Shown here piece by piece: positions 27,604-36,808 of a stretch of DNA of 64,000 nt. Position numbers and translations under genes: made by a program. The number at the start of each line of letters is the position of its first letter. Positions within the stretch are counted from its first letter, which is position 1. The notes beneath the pieces were generated by a model that worked only from the letters and a program-made list of their open reading frames with translations, was not told the DNA's origin and searched no databases. This DNA comes from Polynucleobacter sp. 80A-SIGWE (lineage in GTDB: Bacteria; Pseudomonadota; Gammaproteobacteria; Burkholderiales; Burkholderiaceae). The stretch covers positions 620,001-684,000 of the forward strand of contig NZ_JACVOR010000002.1 of the NCBI RefSeq assembly GCF_018882295.1, in the 5' to 3' direction.

Positions 27604-28913
27604 TTCTTATTCGATTCCTCATCTAACTTGCGTAAGAAAGCCATCTTCTCAGCAATCTGGCTCTCTAAGCCCCGATCAACTGGCTCATACCAGTGTGGCT
27701 CTGCCATTCCCTCTGGGAGATAAGACTCTCCAGCAGCATAAGCATGGGGCTCATCATGTGCATAGCGATATTCTTTGCCGTGGCCTAACTCTTTCATGAG
27801 CTTGGTCGGAGCATTGCGTAAATGGTTAGGGACTGGTTTGCTTTGATCATTTGCAACATAGGCCCTAGCTGCGTTGTAGGCTTTATAGCTTGCATTGCTT
27901 TTGGCAGCAATGGCCAAATACACAACTGCTTGTCCTAGTGCCAGCTCACCTTCGGGTGAGCCAAGTCGCTCAAAAGTTTGGGCGGCATCATTTGCTAGCT
28001 GCATTGCTCTTGGATCAGCAAGGCCAATATCTTCCCAAGCCATGCGAATAATTCTTCGGGCGAGATAGCGCGGATCTGCTCCACCATCTAGCATTCTGCA
28101 AAACCAATACAGCGCTGCATCTGGATTAGAGCCGCGTACCGACTTATGCAGGGCAGAGATCTGATCATAAAAATGATCTCCGCCTTTATCAAAACGGCGT
28201 GCCTGAACAGTTAAAGCATTCTCAATAAACTGTTGATTAACAGTTGTTATCTTGGAGTTAGGAGTAGTAACCGCATTTCGCACTTGCTCAACTAAATTGA
28301 GCAGTCGCCTAGCATCTCCATCGGCATGAGAGATTAGGGTATCAATTGCATCAGCCTCGAAAGCAATCTCAGGCATTGCATATTCGCGCGCACGATCAAA
28401 TAATTGCTTTAACTCTGCAGCGCCCAAAGACTTTAGTACATAAACTTGTGCTCGCGAGAGCAGTGCTGAGTTCACCTCAAATGAAGGGTTTTCAGTAGTG
28501 GCGCCAATAAAGGTAAACAAGCCAGACTCAACATGCGGCAATAGGGCGTCTTGTTGACTCTTATTAAAGCGATGAATTTCATCTACAAACAAAATAGTTT
28601 GTCTTCCGTATTGAGACATGCTCTGTTGGGCTTGTTCAATAGCCTCGCGGATTTCTTTTACGCCTGCAAGTACAGCCGATATCGCAATGAACTCGCGATC
28701 AAACGCCTTTGCAGAAAGTCTTGCCAGTGTGGTCTTACCAACTCCTGGCGGCCCCCACAGAATCATCGAGTGAGGCTTGCCAGAGGCAAAGGCTAAATTG
28801 AGTGGCTTGCCGGCTGCCAGCAGGTGCGTTTGCCCAATGACTTCTTCAATAGTTTTTGGGCGCAAGGCTTCCGCCAATGGAGGCGGTGGCGCTTGATCAA
28901 ATAGATTGCCCAT
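27600..28913 (-). CDS. rarA: Replication-associated recombination protein A (MgsA/WRNIP1 family AAA+ ATPase)
   Basis: RarA is a AAA+ clamp-loader-like ATPase that acts at stalled replication forks. The ATG at 28913 (437 residues) gives the family-like N-terminus [19 protein letters not shown]; a TTG at 28937 is possible but less likely. Walker A is [13 protein letters not shown], Walker [10 protein letters not shown], and sensor 1 lies in [12 protein letters not shown]. The C-terminal tetramerisation region contains [18 protein letters not shown]. It overlaps the HCCA-like gene downstream by 4 bases. Confidence 0.95.
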   Translation of the reverse strand: MGNLFDQAPPPPLAEALRPKTIEEVIGQTHLLAAGKPLNLAFASGKPHSMILWGPPGVGKTTLARLSAKAFDREFIAISAVLAGVKEIREAIEQAQQSMSQYGRQTILFVDEIHRFNKSQQDALLPHVESGLFTFIGATTENPSFEVNSALLSRAQVYVLKSLGAAELKQLFDRAREYAMPEIAFEADAIDTLISHADGDARRLLNLVEQVRNAVTTPNSKITTVNQQFIENALTVQARRFDKGGDHFYDQISALHKSVRGSNPDAALYWFCRMLDGGADPRYLARRIIRMAWEDIGLADPRAMQLANDAAQTFERLGSPEGELALGQAVVYLAIAAKSNASYKAYNAARAYVANDQSKPVPNHLRNAPTKLMKELGHGKEYRYAHDEPHAYAAGESYLPEGMAEPHWYEPVDRGLESQIAEKMAFLRKLDEESNKK

Positions 28914-28923
28914 AGCTGCCGAT

Positions 28924-29403
28924 TTAATTTTGCACAAACAAAATTACTAGAGCTGCCCAAACTAAGCAGCTTACAGAAACGAGTGTGAGTCGATTTCGTA
29001 AGGTCATGAAAGCTGCACAAGCTTCTTCACTTGAAAAATAGTATTGATAGGTTTCTTTATCAATATTGCGTTGGATAAGCAAAGCTGAGGCCAGGATTAC
29101 CAGACCAACTGGAATATAAATGTGTAGCGCAACCCAGGCTACCAATGCTGGGATCACACCCCAAATCCAGGCATTCCGATCTTCCCAACGATCACCCGGA
29201 GGTGCTTTACCTAGTGTGTGCAAATTAGCACCCCAATGTAATGCTCCCATGAAAGACGTAATCACGGCCCCATAACCAGCTAAGGATTCTGCACTCAAAT
29301 AATTGAGTGGTGTCGGCGCTAACTGCACCATTAAGGCGAGACCAACAAATGGGATTAGGCCGGCGTAGGCTAATTTACGAACTAGGGGTGGTAATGGGTT
29401 CAC
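28924..29403 (-). CDS. DUF3429 domain membrane protein, function unknown
   Basis: This small inner-membrane protein of 159 residues has about five hydrophobic helices. The pattern PLVRKLAYAGLIPFVGLAL, then SLAGYGAVITSFMGALHWG matches DUF3429. The family's invariant GALHWG motif is at about residues 53-58, and PVGLVILASALLIQRNIDK lies toward the C-terminus. No enzymatic motif is visible. It sits 10 bases upstream of rarA and 42 bases downstream of the hydroxybutyryl-CoA dehydrogenase gene. The family is widespread in proteobacteria without a proven role. Confidence 0.82.
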   Translation of the reverse strand: MNPLPPLVRKLAYAGLIPFVGLALMVQLAPTPLNYLSAESLAGYGAVITSFMGALHWGANLHTLGKAPPGDRWEDRNAWIWGVIPALVAWVALHIYIPVGLVILASALLIQRNIDKETYQYYFSSEEACAAFMTLRNRLTLVSVSCLVWAALVILFVQN

Positions 29404-29445
29404 GAAAACTTCTTTAGTTAAATTGGTTGATATTGAGTTGAAAAA

Positions 29446-30300
29446 TTACTGATCGTAGGTATAGACGCCGCGCCCAGTCTTACGACCGAGGTAACCTGCG
29501 GCCACCATCTCACGTAGTAGTGGGCAAGGGCGATACTTAGAGTCGCTGAAGTTCTCAAAATAGACTTCCATCACCGCAAGGCAGGTATCAAGACCAATTA
29601 GGTCGGCGAGGGCAAGCGGGCCAATCGGTTGGTTGCAGCCTAACTTCATACCGGCATCAATATCCTCAGGGCTGGCGAGACCTTCATGAAGAACGAAGAA
29701 GGCTTCATTAATCATCGGCAACAAAATGCGATTCACAACAAATCCAGGAGAATTCTTTACAGTGATTGGCTCTTTACCAATGCGCTTAGCCATTTCAATA
29801 ATCGCTGCATGCGTTGCGTCTGAAGTTTGCAAGCCGCGAATCACCTCAACCAATGCCATCATTGGTGGCGGATTAAAAAAGTGCATGCCAATAAATCGGC
29901 TTGGATTGGAATCTAGTGCGGCAAGCTTGGTAATCGAGAGTGAAGAGGTATTGGTAGCAATAATGGTTTCTTTGCTGACGATCTCATCAACTTGCTTCAA
30001 AATCTTTTCTTTAACAGCTTGATTTTCGGTGGCAGCTTCAATCACTAATTGAAGACCCTTGAAGTCAGAATATGAAGTACTGCCTTTGATACGCTTTAAT
30101 GCCGCATCCTTTCCTTCGGTCGTCAACGTTTCTTTTTTAACAAGTCGATCCAAACTCTTGCTAATCTGACTCAAGCCACGCTCAACTGCTGCATCACTGA
30201 TATCAACCATCACAACATCTAGCCCAGCGACTGCGCATACTTGCGCGATACCGTTGCCCATCGTACCTGCACCAATAACTCCGACCGATTGAATCTTCAT
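29446..30300 (-). CDS. hbd: 3-hydroxybutyryl-CoA dehydrogenase
   Basis: This enzyme interconverts (S)-3-hydroxybutyryl-CoA and acetoacetyl-CoA with NAD(P). The ATG at 30300 gives 284 residues, the family length, with AAGGAA upstream. The longer frame to 30360 overlaps the GST gene and is not family-like. The Rossmann motif is VIGAGTMGNGIAQ at the N-terminus. The catalytic His lies in IGMHFFNPPPMM, followed by LVEVIRG, and NSPGFVVNRIL marks the C-terminal domain junction. It directly follows the GST stop. Confidence 0.94.
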   Translation of the reverse strand: MKIQSVGVIGAGTMGNGIAQVCAVAGLDVVMVDISDAAVERGLSQISKSLDRLVKKETLTTEGKDAALKRIKGSTSYSDFKGLQLVIEAATENQAVKEKILKQVDEIVSKETIIATNTSSLSITKLAALDSNPSRFIGMHFFNPPPMMALVEVIRGLQTSDATHAAIIEMAKRIGKEPITVKNSPGFVVNRILLPMINEAFFVLHEGLASPEDIDAGMKLGCNQPIGPLALADLIGLDTCLAVMEVYFENFSDSKYRPCPLLREMVAAGYLGRKTGRGVYTYDQ

Positions 30301-30301
30301 G

Positions 30302-31036
30302 CTATTTCCTTTTTTGATACTGTGATGAACCAAATAATTGCTCTCTTGCTTTGTCATCATGCAAGGGCTTACGTAATGCAGTTAATACTTCAACGCCACG
30401 CTGAACAGCAGGGCGCTCACCAATCATTTCAAACCAGCGCTTGAAATGCGGGTACTCGTTGATATCGATACCTTGATTCTTCCAATTACGTGTCCACGGG
30501 AATATCGCGATATCGGCAATGGAGTAACTCTTTCCAGCTATATACGGATTATCTTTCAGTTGATGATCGATCACCCCATATAGGCGCTTAGCTTCGTTAG
30601 TGTAGCGATTGATTGCATACTCAATTTTTTCGGGTGCGTAGATCCGAAAGTGGTGGTTTTGACCTAAAAGTGGCCCTAAACCGCCCATTTGGAACATAAG
30701 CCATTGCAAGACCTCGTATTTGGCTCGAGTGGATTTTGGTAATAACTTCCCTGTTTTGGCTGCCAGATAGAGCAGGATTGCGCCAGACTCAAAGAGGTGG
30801 ATAGGTTTGCCATCTGGACCATTGGGATCGGTAATGGCTGGAATCTTGTTGTTTGGGCTAATCGCCAAGAAGTCGGGTTTGAACTGGTCACCGGCTCCAA
30901 TATCAATCGGATGGGCGATCCAGTCTTTGCCTAATTTATAGCCGCATTCCTCGAGCATGATGTGCACCTTATGCCCATTTGGCGTTGGCCAGCTATAAAC
31001 ATCAATGATGTCTTTATTGGGTTTACTTATTGCCAT
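30302..31036 (-). CDS. Glutathione S-transferase, Nu-class (YfcG/YghU-like)
   Basis: This 244-residue protein has an N-terminal thioredoxin-like domain (VYSWPTPNGHKVHIMLEECG, about 13-32) and a GSH-binding segment SPNNKIPAITDP with the following ESG in HLFESGAILLYLA. The C-terminal helical domain contains YSIADIAIFPWTR, the conserved N-capping box. The TPNGHK start and SPNNKIPA pattern are those of the Nu class, whose E. coli members YfcG and YghU act as disulfide-bond oxidoreductases. It lies one base from the hbd start and 13 bases after the aminotransferase. Confidence 0.9.
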   Translation of the reverse strand: MAISKPNKDIIDVYSWPTPNGHKVHIMLEECGYKLGKDWIAHPIDIGAGDQFKPDFLAISPNNKIPAITDPNGPDGKPIHLFESGAILLYLAAKTGKLLPKSTRAKYEVLQWLMFQMGGLGPLLGQNHHFRIYAPEKIEYAINRYTNEAKRLYGVIDHQLKDNPYIAGKSYSIADIAIFPWTRNWKNQGIDINEYPHFKRWFEMIGERPAVQRGVEVLTALRKPLHDDKAREQLFGSSQYQKRK

Positions 31037-31049
31037 AATCTTTTCTCTT

Positions 31050-32252
31050 TTATAGGGTTTGTAAACGCTCTAATGCTGCGGTAAGTGTTTTTTCTTCTTT
31101 AGCAAAACAAAAACGGATCACGCCTGACTCGACAGGCTTGGAATAAAAAGCAGAAACAGGAATAGCAGCTACACCGATCCCAGTAGTTAGCCATGAACAA
31201 AAATCGGCTTCGTTCATCTTTGCTTGGGGAATACTTAATTTAGTGTAATTAACGCACTGAAAATAGGTCGCTGGTGCTGGCAATAATTTGAAACCAGTTC
31301 TCTCAAGTCCTTTGCTAAAAAAATCCCGCTTAGCTTGATAAAAAGATGGTAGCCCTAGGTAATGATCTGCGTTCTTGAGGTATTCCGCTAAACCGTATTG
31401 CATTGGTGTGTTCACTGTAAATACGTTGAACTGATGAACTTTACGAAACTCTTTCGTCATCGATGACGGTGCAGCCACATAACCTACCTTCCAGCCGGTG
31501 ACATGATAGGTTTTACCAAAGCTCGATATCACAAAACTTCGCGCAGCCAATTCAGGATGGCTCGCAATACTCACGTGATTAAGCCCATCAAATACCATGT
31601 GCTCATAGACTTCGTCACTTAAGATCAGCGCATTAGTATTTCTTACTAAACTAGCTAAGCGATCAAGATCGGATTTTTGCCACACCATACCGGTTGGATT
31701 GTGCGGTGAGTTAATGATGATGAGTCGTGTTTTTGGATTAAATGCTTTTGCTAGCTCATCCCAGGGAATCGAATAGGAATTCACGCTTCCTTGCCCATCG
31801 CGATTAGCGGTCAAAGAAACGGCAACAGTTTTGCCACCAGCTAATTCAATTGATGGGCGATAGCTGTCATAGGCTGGTTCAATAATGACAACTTCATCGC
31901 CTGGACTGACGCATGACAAGATTGCCGTCAAGATTCCTTGAGTACCACCAGCAGTGATGGTGATCTCAGTATCGGGATCGTAGTCATGACCATATAGGGT
32001 GGATATTTTTTGTGACACGCCCTGACGTAAGTCTGAAACCCCGATCATTGGTGGGTATTGATTATGGTCAGCCAGCATTGCCTTATTAACCTGGGATATG
32101 AGTTCTCGATTGCAGGGAAAGTCTGGAAACCCTTGACCTAAGTTAATGGCTTGGTGTTTTGCAGCAAGGGCGGACATCACGCTAAATACCGTTGTCCCTA
32201 CCTCGGGTAGACGGCTAGGGAAGGCAGGGGTCAGAGGGTGGTTTTGGTCCAT
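31050..32252 (-). CDS. PLP-dependent aminotransferase class I/II (methionine/YbdL-like)
   Basis: This fold-type I aminotransferase of 400 residues has the PLP lysine in SSFGKTYHVTGWKVGY and the substrate-carboxylate Arg in VIRFCFAKEE. The N-terminal INLGQGFPDFPC and NQYPPMIGVSDLRQ patterns match YbdL/MtnE-type methionine or kynurenine transaminases. The precise substrate cannot be fixed from sequence alone. It is divergent from yaaA across only 68 bases and is the first gene of the long minus-strand run. Confidence 0.88.
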   Translation of the reverse strand: MDQNHPLTPAFPSRLPEVGTTVFSVMSALAAKHQAINLGQGFPDFPCNRELISQVNKAMLADHNQYPPMIGVSDLRQGVSQKISTLYGHDYDPDTEITITAGGTQGILTAILSCVSPGDEVVIIEPAYDSYRPSIELAGGKTVAVSLTANRDGQGSVNSYSIPWDELAKAFNPKTRLIIINSPHNPTGMVWQKSDLDRLASLVRNTNALILSDEVYEHMVFDGLNHVSIASHPELAARSFVISSFGKTYHVTGWKVGYVAAPSSMTKEFRKVHQFNVFTVNTPMQYGLAEYLKNADHYLGLPSFYQAKRDFFSKGLERTGFKLLPAPATYFQCVNYTKLSIPQAKMNEADFCSWLTTGIGVAAIPVSAFYSKPVESGVIRFCFAKEEKTLTAALERLQTL

Positions 32253-32320
32253 GCTGGCGGTTTAGGGCAAATAAGGTAGGTAGTCGCTAGAATGGTAGAA
32301 ATTCATATTCAAATTGTGCC

Positions 32321-33097
32321 ATGCTGATCGTACTTTCACCTGCTAAATCCCTAGATTACAAAACCCCCGTCAAGGTCAAAGACCCGACTTTGCCGGAGTT
32401 TGTTTCGGAATCGGCAAAGCTGATAGCTGAGCTAAAGAAGCTTTCGCCTCAAGAGGTCGCCAATCTGATGGGTCTATCGGACCAGTTGGCTGCACTGAAT
32501 GTAGGCCGCTATCGTGACTGGTCCAAGAAATTCACCGATGAAAATAGCAAGCCCGCCATTTATGCTTTTGATGGTGACGTCTATGATGGTTTCGACGTCA
32601 AGACCCTCAAAGCCAAGTCCATTGATTTTGCACAGGAACATATCCGTATTCTCTCTGGCTTATATGGTGCATTGCGCCCCTTAGACTTAATGCAGCCTTA
32701 CCGCTTAGAGATGGGAACATCGTTTAAGAACGCTCGAGGAAAAGACTTATACGCATTCTGGGGCGATCGTGTGACCGATTCGCTAAAGAACTTGCTAGAA
32801 AAGCAAAAGAAGCCTGTGCTCCTCAATTTAGCCTCTGAAGAGTATTTCAAGGTATTGCAAGCAAAAAACTTAGAGTGCCCAGTCATTTCTCCGGTGTTTC
32901 AGGATGGCAAAGACGGTAAGTACAAAATCATTTCTTTTTATGCCAAGCGGGCTAGGGGATTAATGGCTCGCTACGTTGTTGAAAATCGCATCACTGATCC
33001 AGCAGATTTGAAGGGCTTTAATTTGGATGGCTACAAATATGTCGCTTCTGAATCAAAACCAGACAAACCGCTATTTAGACGTCCCGAAAGAAAGTAG
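32321..33097 (+). CDS. yaaA: Peroxide stress protein YaaA (DUF328)
   Basis: YaaA lowers intracellular free iron and protects against peroxide damage in E. coli. The 258-residue protein starts [13 protein letters not shown], the invariant family N-terminus, and has [27 protein letters not shown] and [41 protein letters not shown] lies toward the C-terminus. It is followed after 11 bases by the DUF2863-like gene, so the two are probably co-transcribed. Confidence 0.95.
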   Translation: MLIVLSPAKSLDYKTPVKVKDPTLPEFVSESAKLIAELKKLSPQEVANLMGLSDQLAALNVGRYRDWSKKFTDENSKPAIYAFDGDVYDGFDVKTLKAKSIDFAQEHIRILSGLYGALRPLDLMQPYRLEMGTSFKNARGKDLYAFWGDRVTDSLKNLLEKQKKPVLLNLASEEYFKVLQAKNLECPVISPVFQDGKDGKYKIISFYAKRARGLMARYVVENRITDPADLKGFNLDGYKYVASESKPDKPLFRRPERK

Positions 33098-33108
33098 GAG
33101 AGTGCACC

Positions 33109-34320
33109 ATGGCTGTTCATCGCACTAAATCCTCACAACGCGCTTCTCCAGATGTGGAGCGCTTGGTAGCGGATGCTATCTCTTTGGCCGCTTCTGGCAG
33201 TCAAATGGAAGATCGTTACTGGGAAGAGCGTTTAAATGTTCGCTTAATGCGCTTGTTAAAAAGTCAAAATCAGAATGTGATTGATGCTGCGCTAGATCAA
33301 ACTTTCCGTATTAATACCGTGGCCTTTGAAGTGCTAGCCGATTCTGCAGAAACTCTTGCCGAATCACTCACCATAGAGCATGAAAATCAAAGCTGGGATG
33401 TGTTGTTATTGGCTTTACCAATCGTTGCACACACACGTTATCAGATTCCCTCTGGCGCGCTACCATTAAATGTCATTGAATCTACTGCAACAGCATTGCA
33501 CAACTCAATTGCTTCTACGGAAGCACGTTTAGCAATTGTTCCTTGGCTCTACAGTATTGATCAAATGCCGCATTCTCATTGCCAAACACGCTTACTCACT
33601 GAGGCGCTTGCAAAAGCTGCCATTTCTTCAAGTGAAGTTAAGCTCGAGTTGCGTGAGATGTCAGAGACGATTGCAGTATTAGCTGATCCACGTTTCATCA
33701 TTGCCGCTGTGGCTGCGCCTTCAGGGGCTCCACTTTTCCGTTGGCAGGCTGAAGCGCCAACGCGACAAGAGCGGGGCGTTAGTTTGATTGGTTGGCAAAA
33801 CACGATGCAAGAACCTATTGCCTCACTTTTACCGGGTTGTGAGTTTGAACTCTTGCTTCCAGAAGCCTATTTCACAAACTGCCGCTTGGCAGATAAACAA
33901 GTGCGTCCATTGAGCATTCGTGCGGGCGTCAATTTTCTTGAGAGCACGCTTGGTGTTTTGCCTGCTGGATTGTCTTGTGTAGTGGGTGCATTTGGTGAGG
34001 AGCAGGCAGATGAGTACCGCATTTCATTCAGTTTGAAAGGTTCATCCGAGGTGGTTTATGGCGTTATCTGGCCACTCTATGATCGTGAGAGCGTTGCCAA
34101 TGATGCCCTGAATGATTTATCTGATGATGAGAGTCCGATGAAGCGGATTGCTGATGCGCTTCATGATGCTGGCGTTGAGGATGTCTTTCGTCATGCAATG
34201 TTGTTTGATCCGGAGCTTTGCGATGATTGCGGAGCGCCACTGTTTCCCGATCGATCGGGAGATGCTGTTCATGCTGAGTTGCCAGACGACGCACCTACAC
34301 AGCAGCCTCTATTTCACTAG
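33109..34320 (+). CDS. DUF2863-like conserved protein, function unknown
   Basis: This is a soluble protein of 403 residues without signal peptide or membrane segments. The start (RLVADAISLAASGSQMEDRYWEERLN) and general layout resemble the betaproteobacterial DUF2863 family. The first half is helical and Leu/Ala-rich and looks like an alpha-solenoid; the second half (about 210-330) looks mixed alpha/beta. Near the C-terminus CDDCGAPLFPD (about 369-379) holds a single CxxC, which could be half of a metal site. AGGAGAG precedes the ATG. It lies 11 bases after yaaA, ahead of a strong terminator. Assignment to DUF2863 is by recollection of family features and needs a profile search. Confidence 0.75.
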   Translation: MAVHRTKSSQRASPDVERLVADAISLAASGSQMEDRYWEERLNVRLMRLLKSQNQNVIDAALDQTFRINTVAFEVLADSAETLAESLTIEHENQSWDVLLLALPIVAHTRYQIPSGALPLNVIESTATALHNSIASTEARLAIVPWLYSIDQMPHSHCQTRLLTEALAKAAISSSEVKLELREMSETIAVLADPRFIIAAVAAPSGAPLFRWQAEAPTRQERGVSLIGWQNTMQEPIASLLPGCEFELLLPEAYFTNCRLADKQVRPLSIRAGVNFLESTLGVLPAGLSCVVGAFGEEQADEYRISFSLKGSSEVVYGVIWPLYDRESVANDALNDLSDDESPMKRIADALHDAGVEDVFRHAMLFDPELCDDCGAPLFPDRSGDAVHAELPDDAPTQQPLFH

Positions 34321-34354
34321 ATCAAATTCATATACCTGAACAAGATGGGAATAA

Positions 34355-34381
34355 AAAAAGCCGAGAAATTCTCGGCTTTTT
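34355..34381. terminator. Rho-independent terminator, probably bidirectional
   Basis: Stem GCCGAGA (34360-34366) and TCTCGGC (34370-34376) with a three-base loop is flanked by A5 on the left and T5 on the right. It stands between the convergent DUF2863-like gene and the small secreted-protein gene and would stop transcription from both sides. Confidence 0.93.
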
Positions 34382-34399
34382 ATTTTGATGCGATTACTT

Positions 34400-34774
34400 T
34401 TAGTTCTGAATAAAAGGTTCTGAATTTGCAAATAAGTGCGGGAGCTTACCTGTTTTCATTTCTGCAGTTTGGCAGAAATCAGCAAGACGAGTTCCAGACT
34501 TAATGTTAAATAGCATTGCTTTGTTACCCAGCACTACGAGGTCATGCCCACTGTTGGTGTTTTTGTAACGCAAGCTTCCTGGTAAGGAATTTTCGCGCTT
34601 CAAGTCAAATGTTTTGGATTCCCAAGTAATGCGAACCAATTCAGTTGTACCTGTAGTTTTGAATTGCTTGCTTTCGCTACAAGTCCAAGTGGTTACTTCT
34701 TCGTTAGCAATAGCAGATGCTGAACCTAAGAGGCCAGCTGTTGCTAGGCTAATGATGAGAAGAGTTTTCTTCAT
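34400..34774 (-). CDS. Small secreted protein, probable MliC/PliC-type lysozyme inhibitor homologue
   Basis: This 124-residue protein has a clear signal peptide (MKKTLLIISLATAGLLGSASAIA, cleavage about residue 23). The mature part has two Cys, in TWTCSES (about 31) and ADFCQT (about 105), as in MliC, where they form a disulfide. Between them, ITWESKTFDLKRENSLPGSL and then RYKNTNSGHDLVV line up by eye with E. coli MliC, where a beta-strand is followed by LKQGISASGARYTDG and then the FWSKGDEATVY strand. The SASGARY core is SLPGSLRY here. There is no lipobox, so it would be the periplasmic/secreted (PliC) form. Lysozyme inhibition is an inference. It lies 12 bases downstream of mdh. Confidence 0.6.
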   Translation of the reverse strand: MKKTLLIISLATAGLLGSASAIANEEVTTWTCSESKQFKTTGTTELVRITWESKTFDLKRENSLPGSLRYKNTNSGHDLVVLGNKAMLFNIKSGTRLADFCQTAEMKTGKLPHLFANSEPFIQN

Positions 34775-34786
34775 GTGTAGTAATCC

Positions 34787-35776
34787 TTATGAGAGCAGGT
34801 GCTTAACGCCAGCTTGTTCTTCAAGCAATTCGTTGAGAGTGTGGTTCATACGCTCGCGTGAGAACTCATCGATTTCCAAACCTTCAACCATTTTGTATTC
34901 GCCGTTTTCGCAAATTACTGGGTAACCGTAAATTACTTCAGCAGGAATTCCGTACTCACCTTTAGATGGAATACCCATAGTGACCCACTTGCCATTTGTG
35001 CCGAGAACCCAGTCACGAATGTGATCGATTGCTGCGTTAGCTGCAGACGCTGCAGAGGAGAGGCCGCGTGCTTCAATAATTGCCGCACCACGTTTGCCAA
35101 CTGTAGGAATGAATGTATCTTTATTCCATGCCGCATCGTTGATGCTGTCTTTTACGGACTTGCCATCAATAGTTGCAAAGCGATAGTCTGGGTACATTGT
35201 TGGGCTATGGTTACCCCAAACAACTAATTTCTCGATATCAGCAACAGGCTTGTTCAACTTGTTAGCCAATTGTGAGAGCGCGCGATTGTGATCCAAGCGC
35301 AACATTGCTGTGAAGTTCTTCGCAGGAATATCTGGAGCAGATTTCATAGCGATGTAAGCATTTGTGTTTGCTGGGTTACCAACAACCAATACCTTCACAG
35401 TTTTCTTAGCAACCGCATTCAATGCTTTACCTTGGGCTGTGAAAATTTGAGCATTGGCTGAGAGCAAGTCTTTGCGCTCCATACCAGGGCCACGTGGACG
35501 TGCGCCAACCAACAAAGCAACGTCGATATCTTTGAATGCTGTCATTGGGTCAGAGTGGGCTGTCATGCCAGCCAACAATGGGAATGCGCAATCTTCTAAT
35601 TCCATCATTACGCCAGTTAAGGCTTTTTGAGCCTTTTCATCTGGAATTTCAAGCAACTGGAGGATTACTGGCTGATCTTTACCTAACAAATCACCATTGG
35701 CGATGCGAAAGAGGAGGGAATAACCGATTTGACCGGCTGCACCGGTGACTGCAACACGCATTGGGGCTTTTGCCAT
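34787..35776 (-). CDS. mdh: Malate dehydrogenase
   Basis: MDH oxidises malate to oxaloacetate in the TCA cycle. The 329-residue protein is the cytosolic/Aquaspirillum-type, longer than E. coli Mdh. NAD-binding [17 protein letters not shown] is at the N-terminus, with [15 protein letters not shown], the substrate/catalytic segments [12 protein letters not shown], and [12 protein letters not shown] with the catalytic His. A GGAG site precedes the ATG. It is divergent from the GntR/sdh genes across a 151-base region holding two dyads. Confidence 0.97.
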   Translation of the reverse strand: MAKAPMRVAVTGAAGQIGYSLLFRIANGDLLGKDQPVILQLLEIPDEKAQKALTGVMMELEDCAFPLLAGMTAHSDPMTAFKDIDVALLVGARPRGPGMERKDLLSANAQIFTAQGKALNAVAKKTVKVLVVGNPANTNAYIAMKSAPDIPAKNFTAMLRLDHNRALSQLANKLNKPVADIEKLVVWGNHSPTMYPDYRFATIDGKSVKDSINDAAWNKDTFIPTVGKRGAAIIEARGLSSAASAANAAIDHIRDWVLGTNGKWVTMGIPSKGEYGIPAEVIYGYPVICENGEYKMVEGLEIDEFSRERMNHTLNELLEEQAGVKHLLS

Positions 35777-35831
35777 TACTAATAACTCCAGTTGAGGTTA
35801 ATTAATTGAAATCTTTTCTATTATCCATTCA

Positions 35832-35856
35832 AGTGTATGGACTTTCCATTTACACT
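35832..35856. promoter_or_regulatory. Dyad in the mdh/gntR divergent region
   Basis: AGTGTA (35832-35837) and TACACT (35851-35856) form an exact inverted repeat with a 13-base spacer. A smaller pair, TGGA/TCCA (35838-35848), lies inside. It is about 56-80 bases upstream of the mdh ATG, a plausible place for promoter elements or a regulator. Binder unknown. Confidence 0.35.
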
Positions 35857-35866
35857 GTCAATCATG

Positions 35867-35878
35867 TCTTATATAAGA
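35867..35878. promoter_or_regulatory. Perfect 12-bp palindrome, candidate GntR operator between mdh and gntR
   Basis: TCTTATATAAGA is a perfect palindrome placed 50 bases upstream of the GntR start and 91 bases upstream of the mdh start. GntR/HutC regulators commonly bind such short palindromes in their own promoter. It could govern both mdh and the gntR-sdh-gltA transcript. I saw no second copy before sdhC. No binding is shown by the sequence itself. Confidence 0.5.
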
Positions 35879-35927
35879 TATGAGATAAGCTTGAATTTTA
35901 TCCAATAGAAGCTGCCCTGGAGTTAAT

Positions 35928-36665
35928 TTGTCATTGATATCTGAACCCATAGCCTCATTTAGCCCACTTTATGAGCAAATCAAAGCCATGATTTTGGCGA
36001 GTTTGCAGGCCTCCGAATGGTTGCCTGGTGACGCTATCCCCAGTGAAATGGAGCTTGCAGCTCGATATGCCGTCAGTCAGGGGACTGTGCGCAAGGCGAT
36101 TGATGAGTTAGCCGCCCTTAATCTACTAGTGAGACGTCAAGGTAAGGGTACTTTTGTAGCAACCCATCAAGAAGAGGACTTTCAATACCGTTTTTTACGT
36201 TTGGAACCGGATTCTGGGGATAAGTTACATCTTAAAAACCAGTTTTTAGCTTGTGAAAACATCCAATCCGATGCCTATATTGCAAAGTTGCTTAAATTAA
36301 AGGCAGGCGACCCCATTATTCGAATCGATCGCGTTCAAAGCTCTGCAGGGCGTCCGATCGTTTTTGAGGAAATTTGGTTGCCTGAAGCACGTTTTAAGGG
36401 GCTAACTCTTGATGCGCTCAATGCATGGCCTGGCCCAATGTACGCTTTCTATGAGAGCGAGTACGCCACTCATATGGTGCGGGCAGAAGAAAAGATTAAG
36501 GCTGTCCTAGCCAATTCAGAGCTTGCCAAACACCTTGAAGTGCCAGAGGGGGCTGCCTTGCTTTCTGTTGAGCGTGTGGCTTTTACCTACGGGAATAAAC
36601 CAGTAGAAATTCGGCACGCAAGGTATGACACTTCTGATCAGCACTACGACAATAAATTGAACTAG
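35928..36665 (+). CDS. GntR-family (HutC/UTRA) transcriptional regulator
   Basis: This regulator of 245 residues has an N-terminal winged helix (AARYAVSQGTVRKAIDELAAL, about 42-62, ending in the RRQGKGTFV wing) and a UTRA ligand domain (about 90-235, with IVFEEIWLPEARF and LLSVERVAFTYGNKPVE). It begins with TTG at 35928, supported by CTGGAG five bases upstream; no suitable ATG exists. Its place between mdh (divergent) and sdhC-gltA (same strand) suggests it senses a TCA-cycle or related carboxylate and controls these genes. The ligand is unknown. Confidence 0.92.
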   Translation: MSLISEPIASFSPLYEQIKAMILASLQASEWLPGDAIPSEMELAARYAVSQGTVRKAIDELAALNLLVRRQGKGTFVATHQEEDFQYRFLRLEPDSGDKLHLKNQFLACENIQSDAYIAKLLKLKAGDPIIRIDRVQSSAGRPIVFEEIWLPEARFKGLTLDALNAWPGPMYAFYESEYATHMVRAEEKIKAVLANSELAKHLEVPEGAALLSVERVAFTYGNKPVEIRHARYDTSDQHYDNKLN

Positions 36666-36808
36666 GTAGTACACTCAAAAATCAGTAAAAACCACTATTT
36701 AACCCCTTTAAACGCTAAAAAGTCCCCACCACCCTCAAGGTTTCCAATAGAATATGTTGCAACACAACAAAACCACACTGAACCTCCACCGAAAGATTGA
36801 GATTACCC

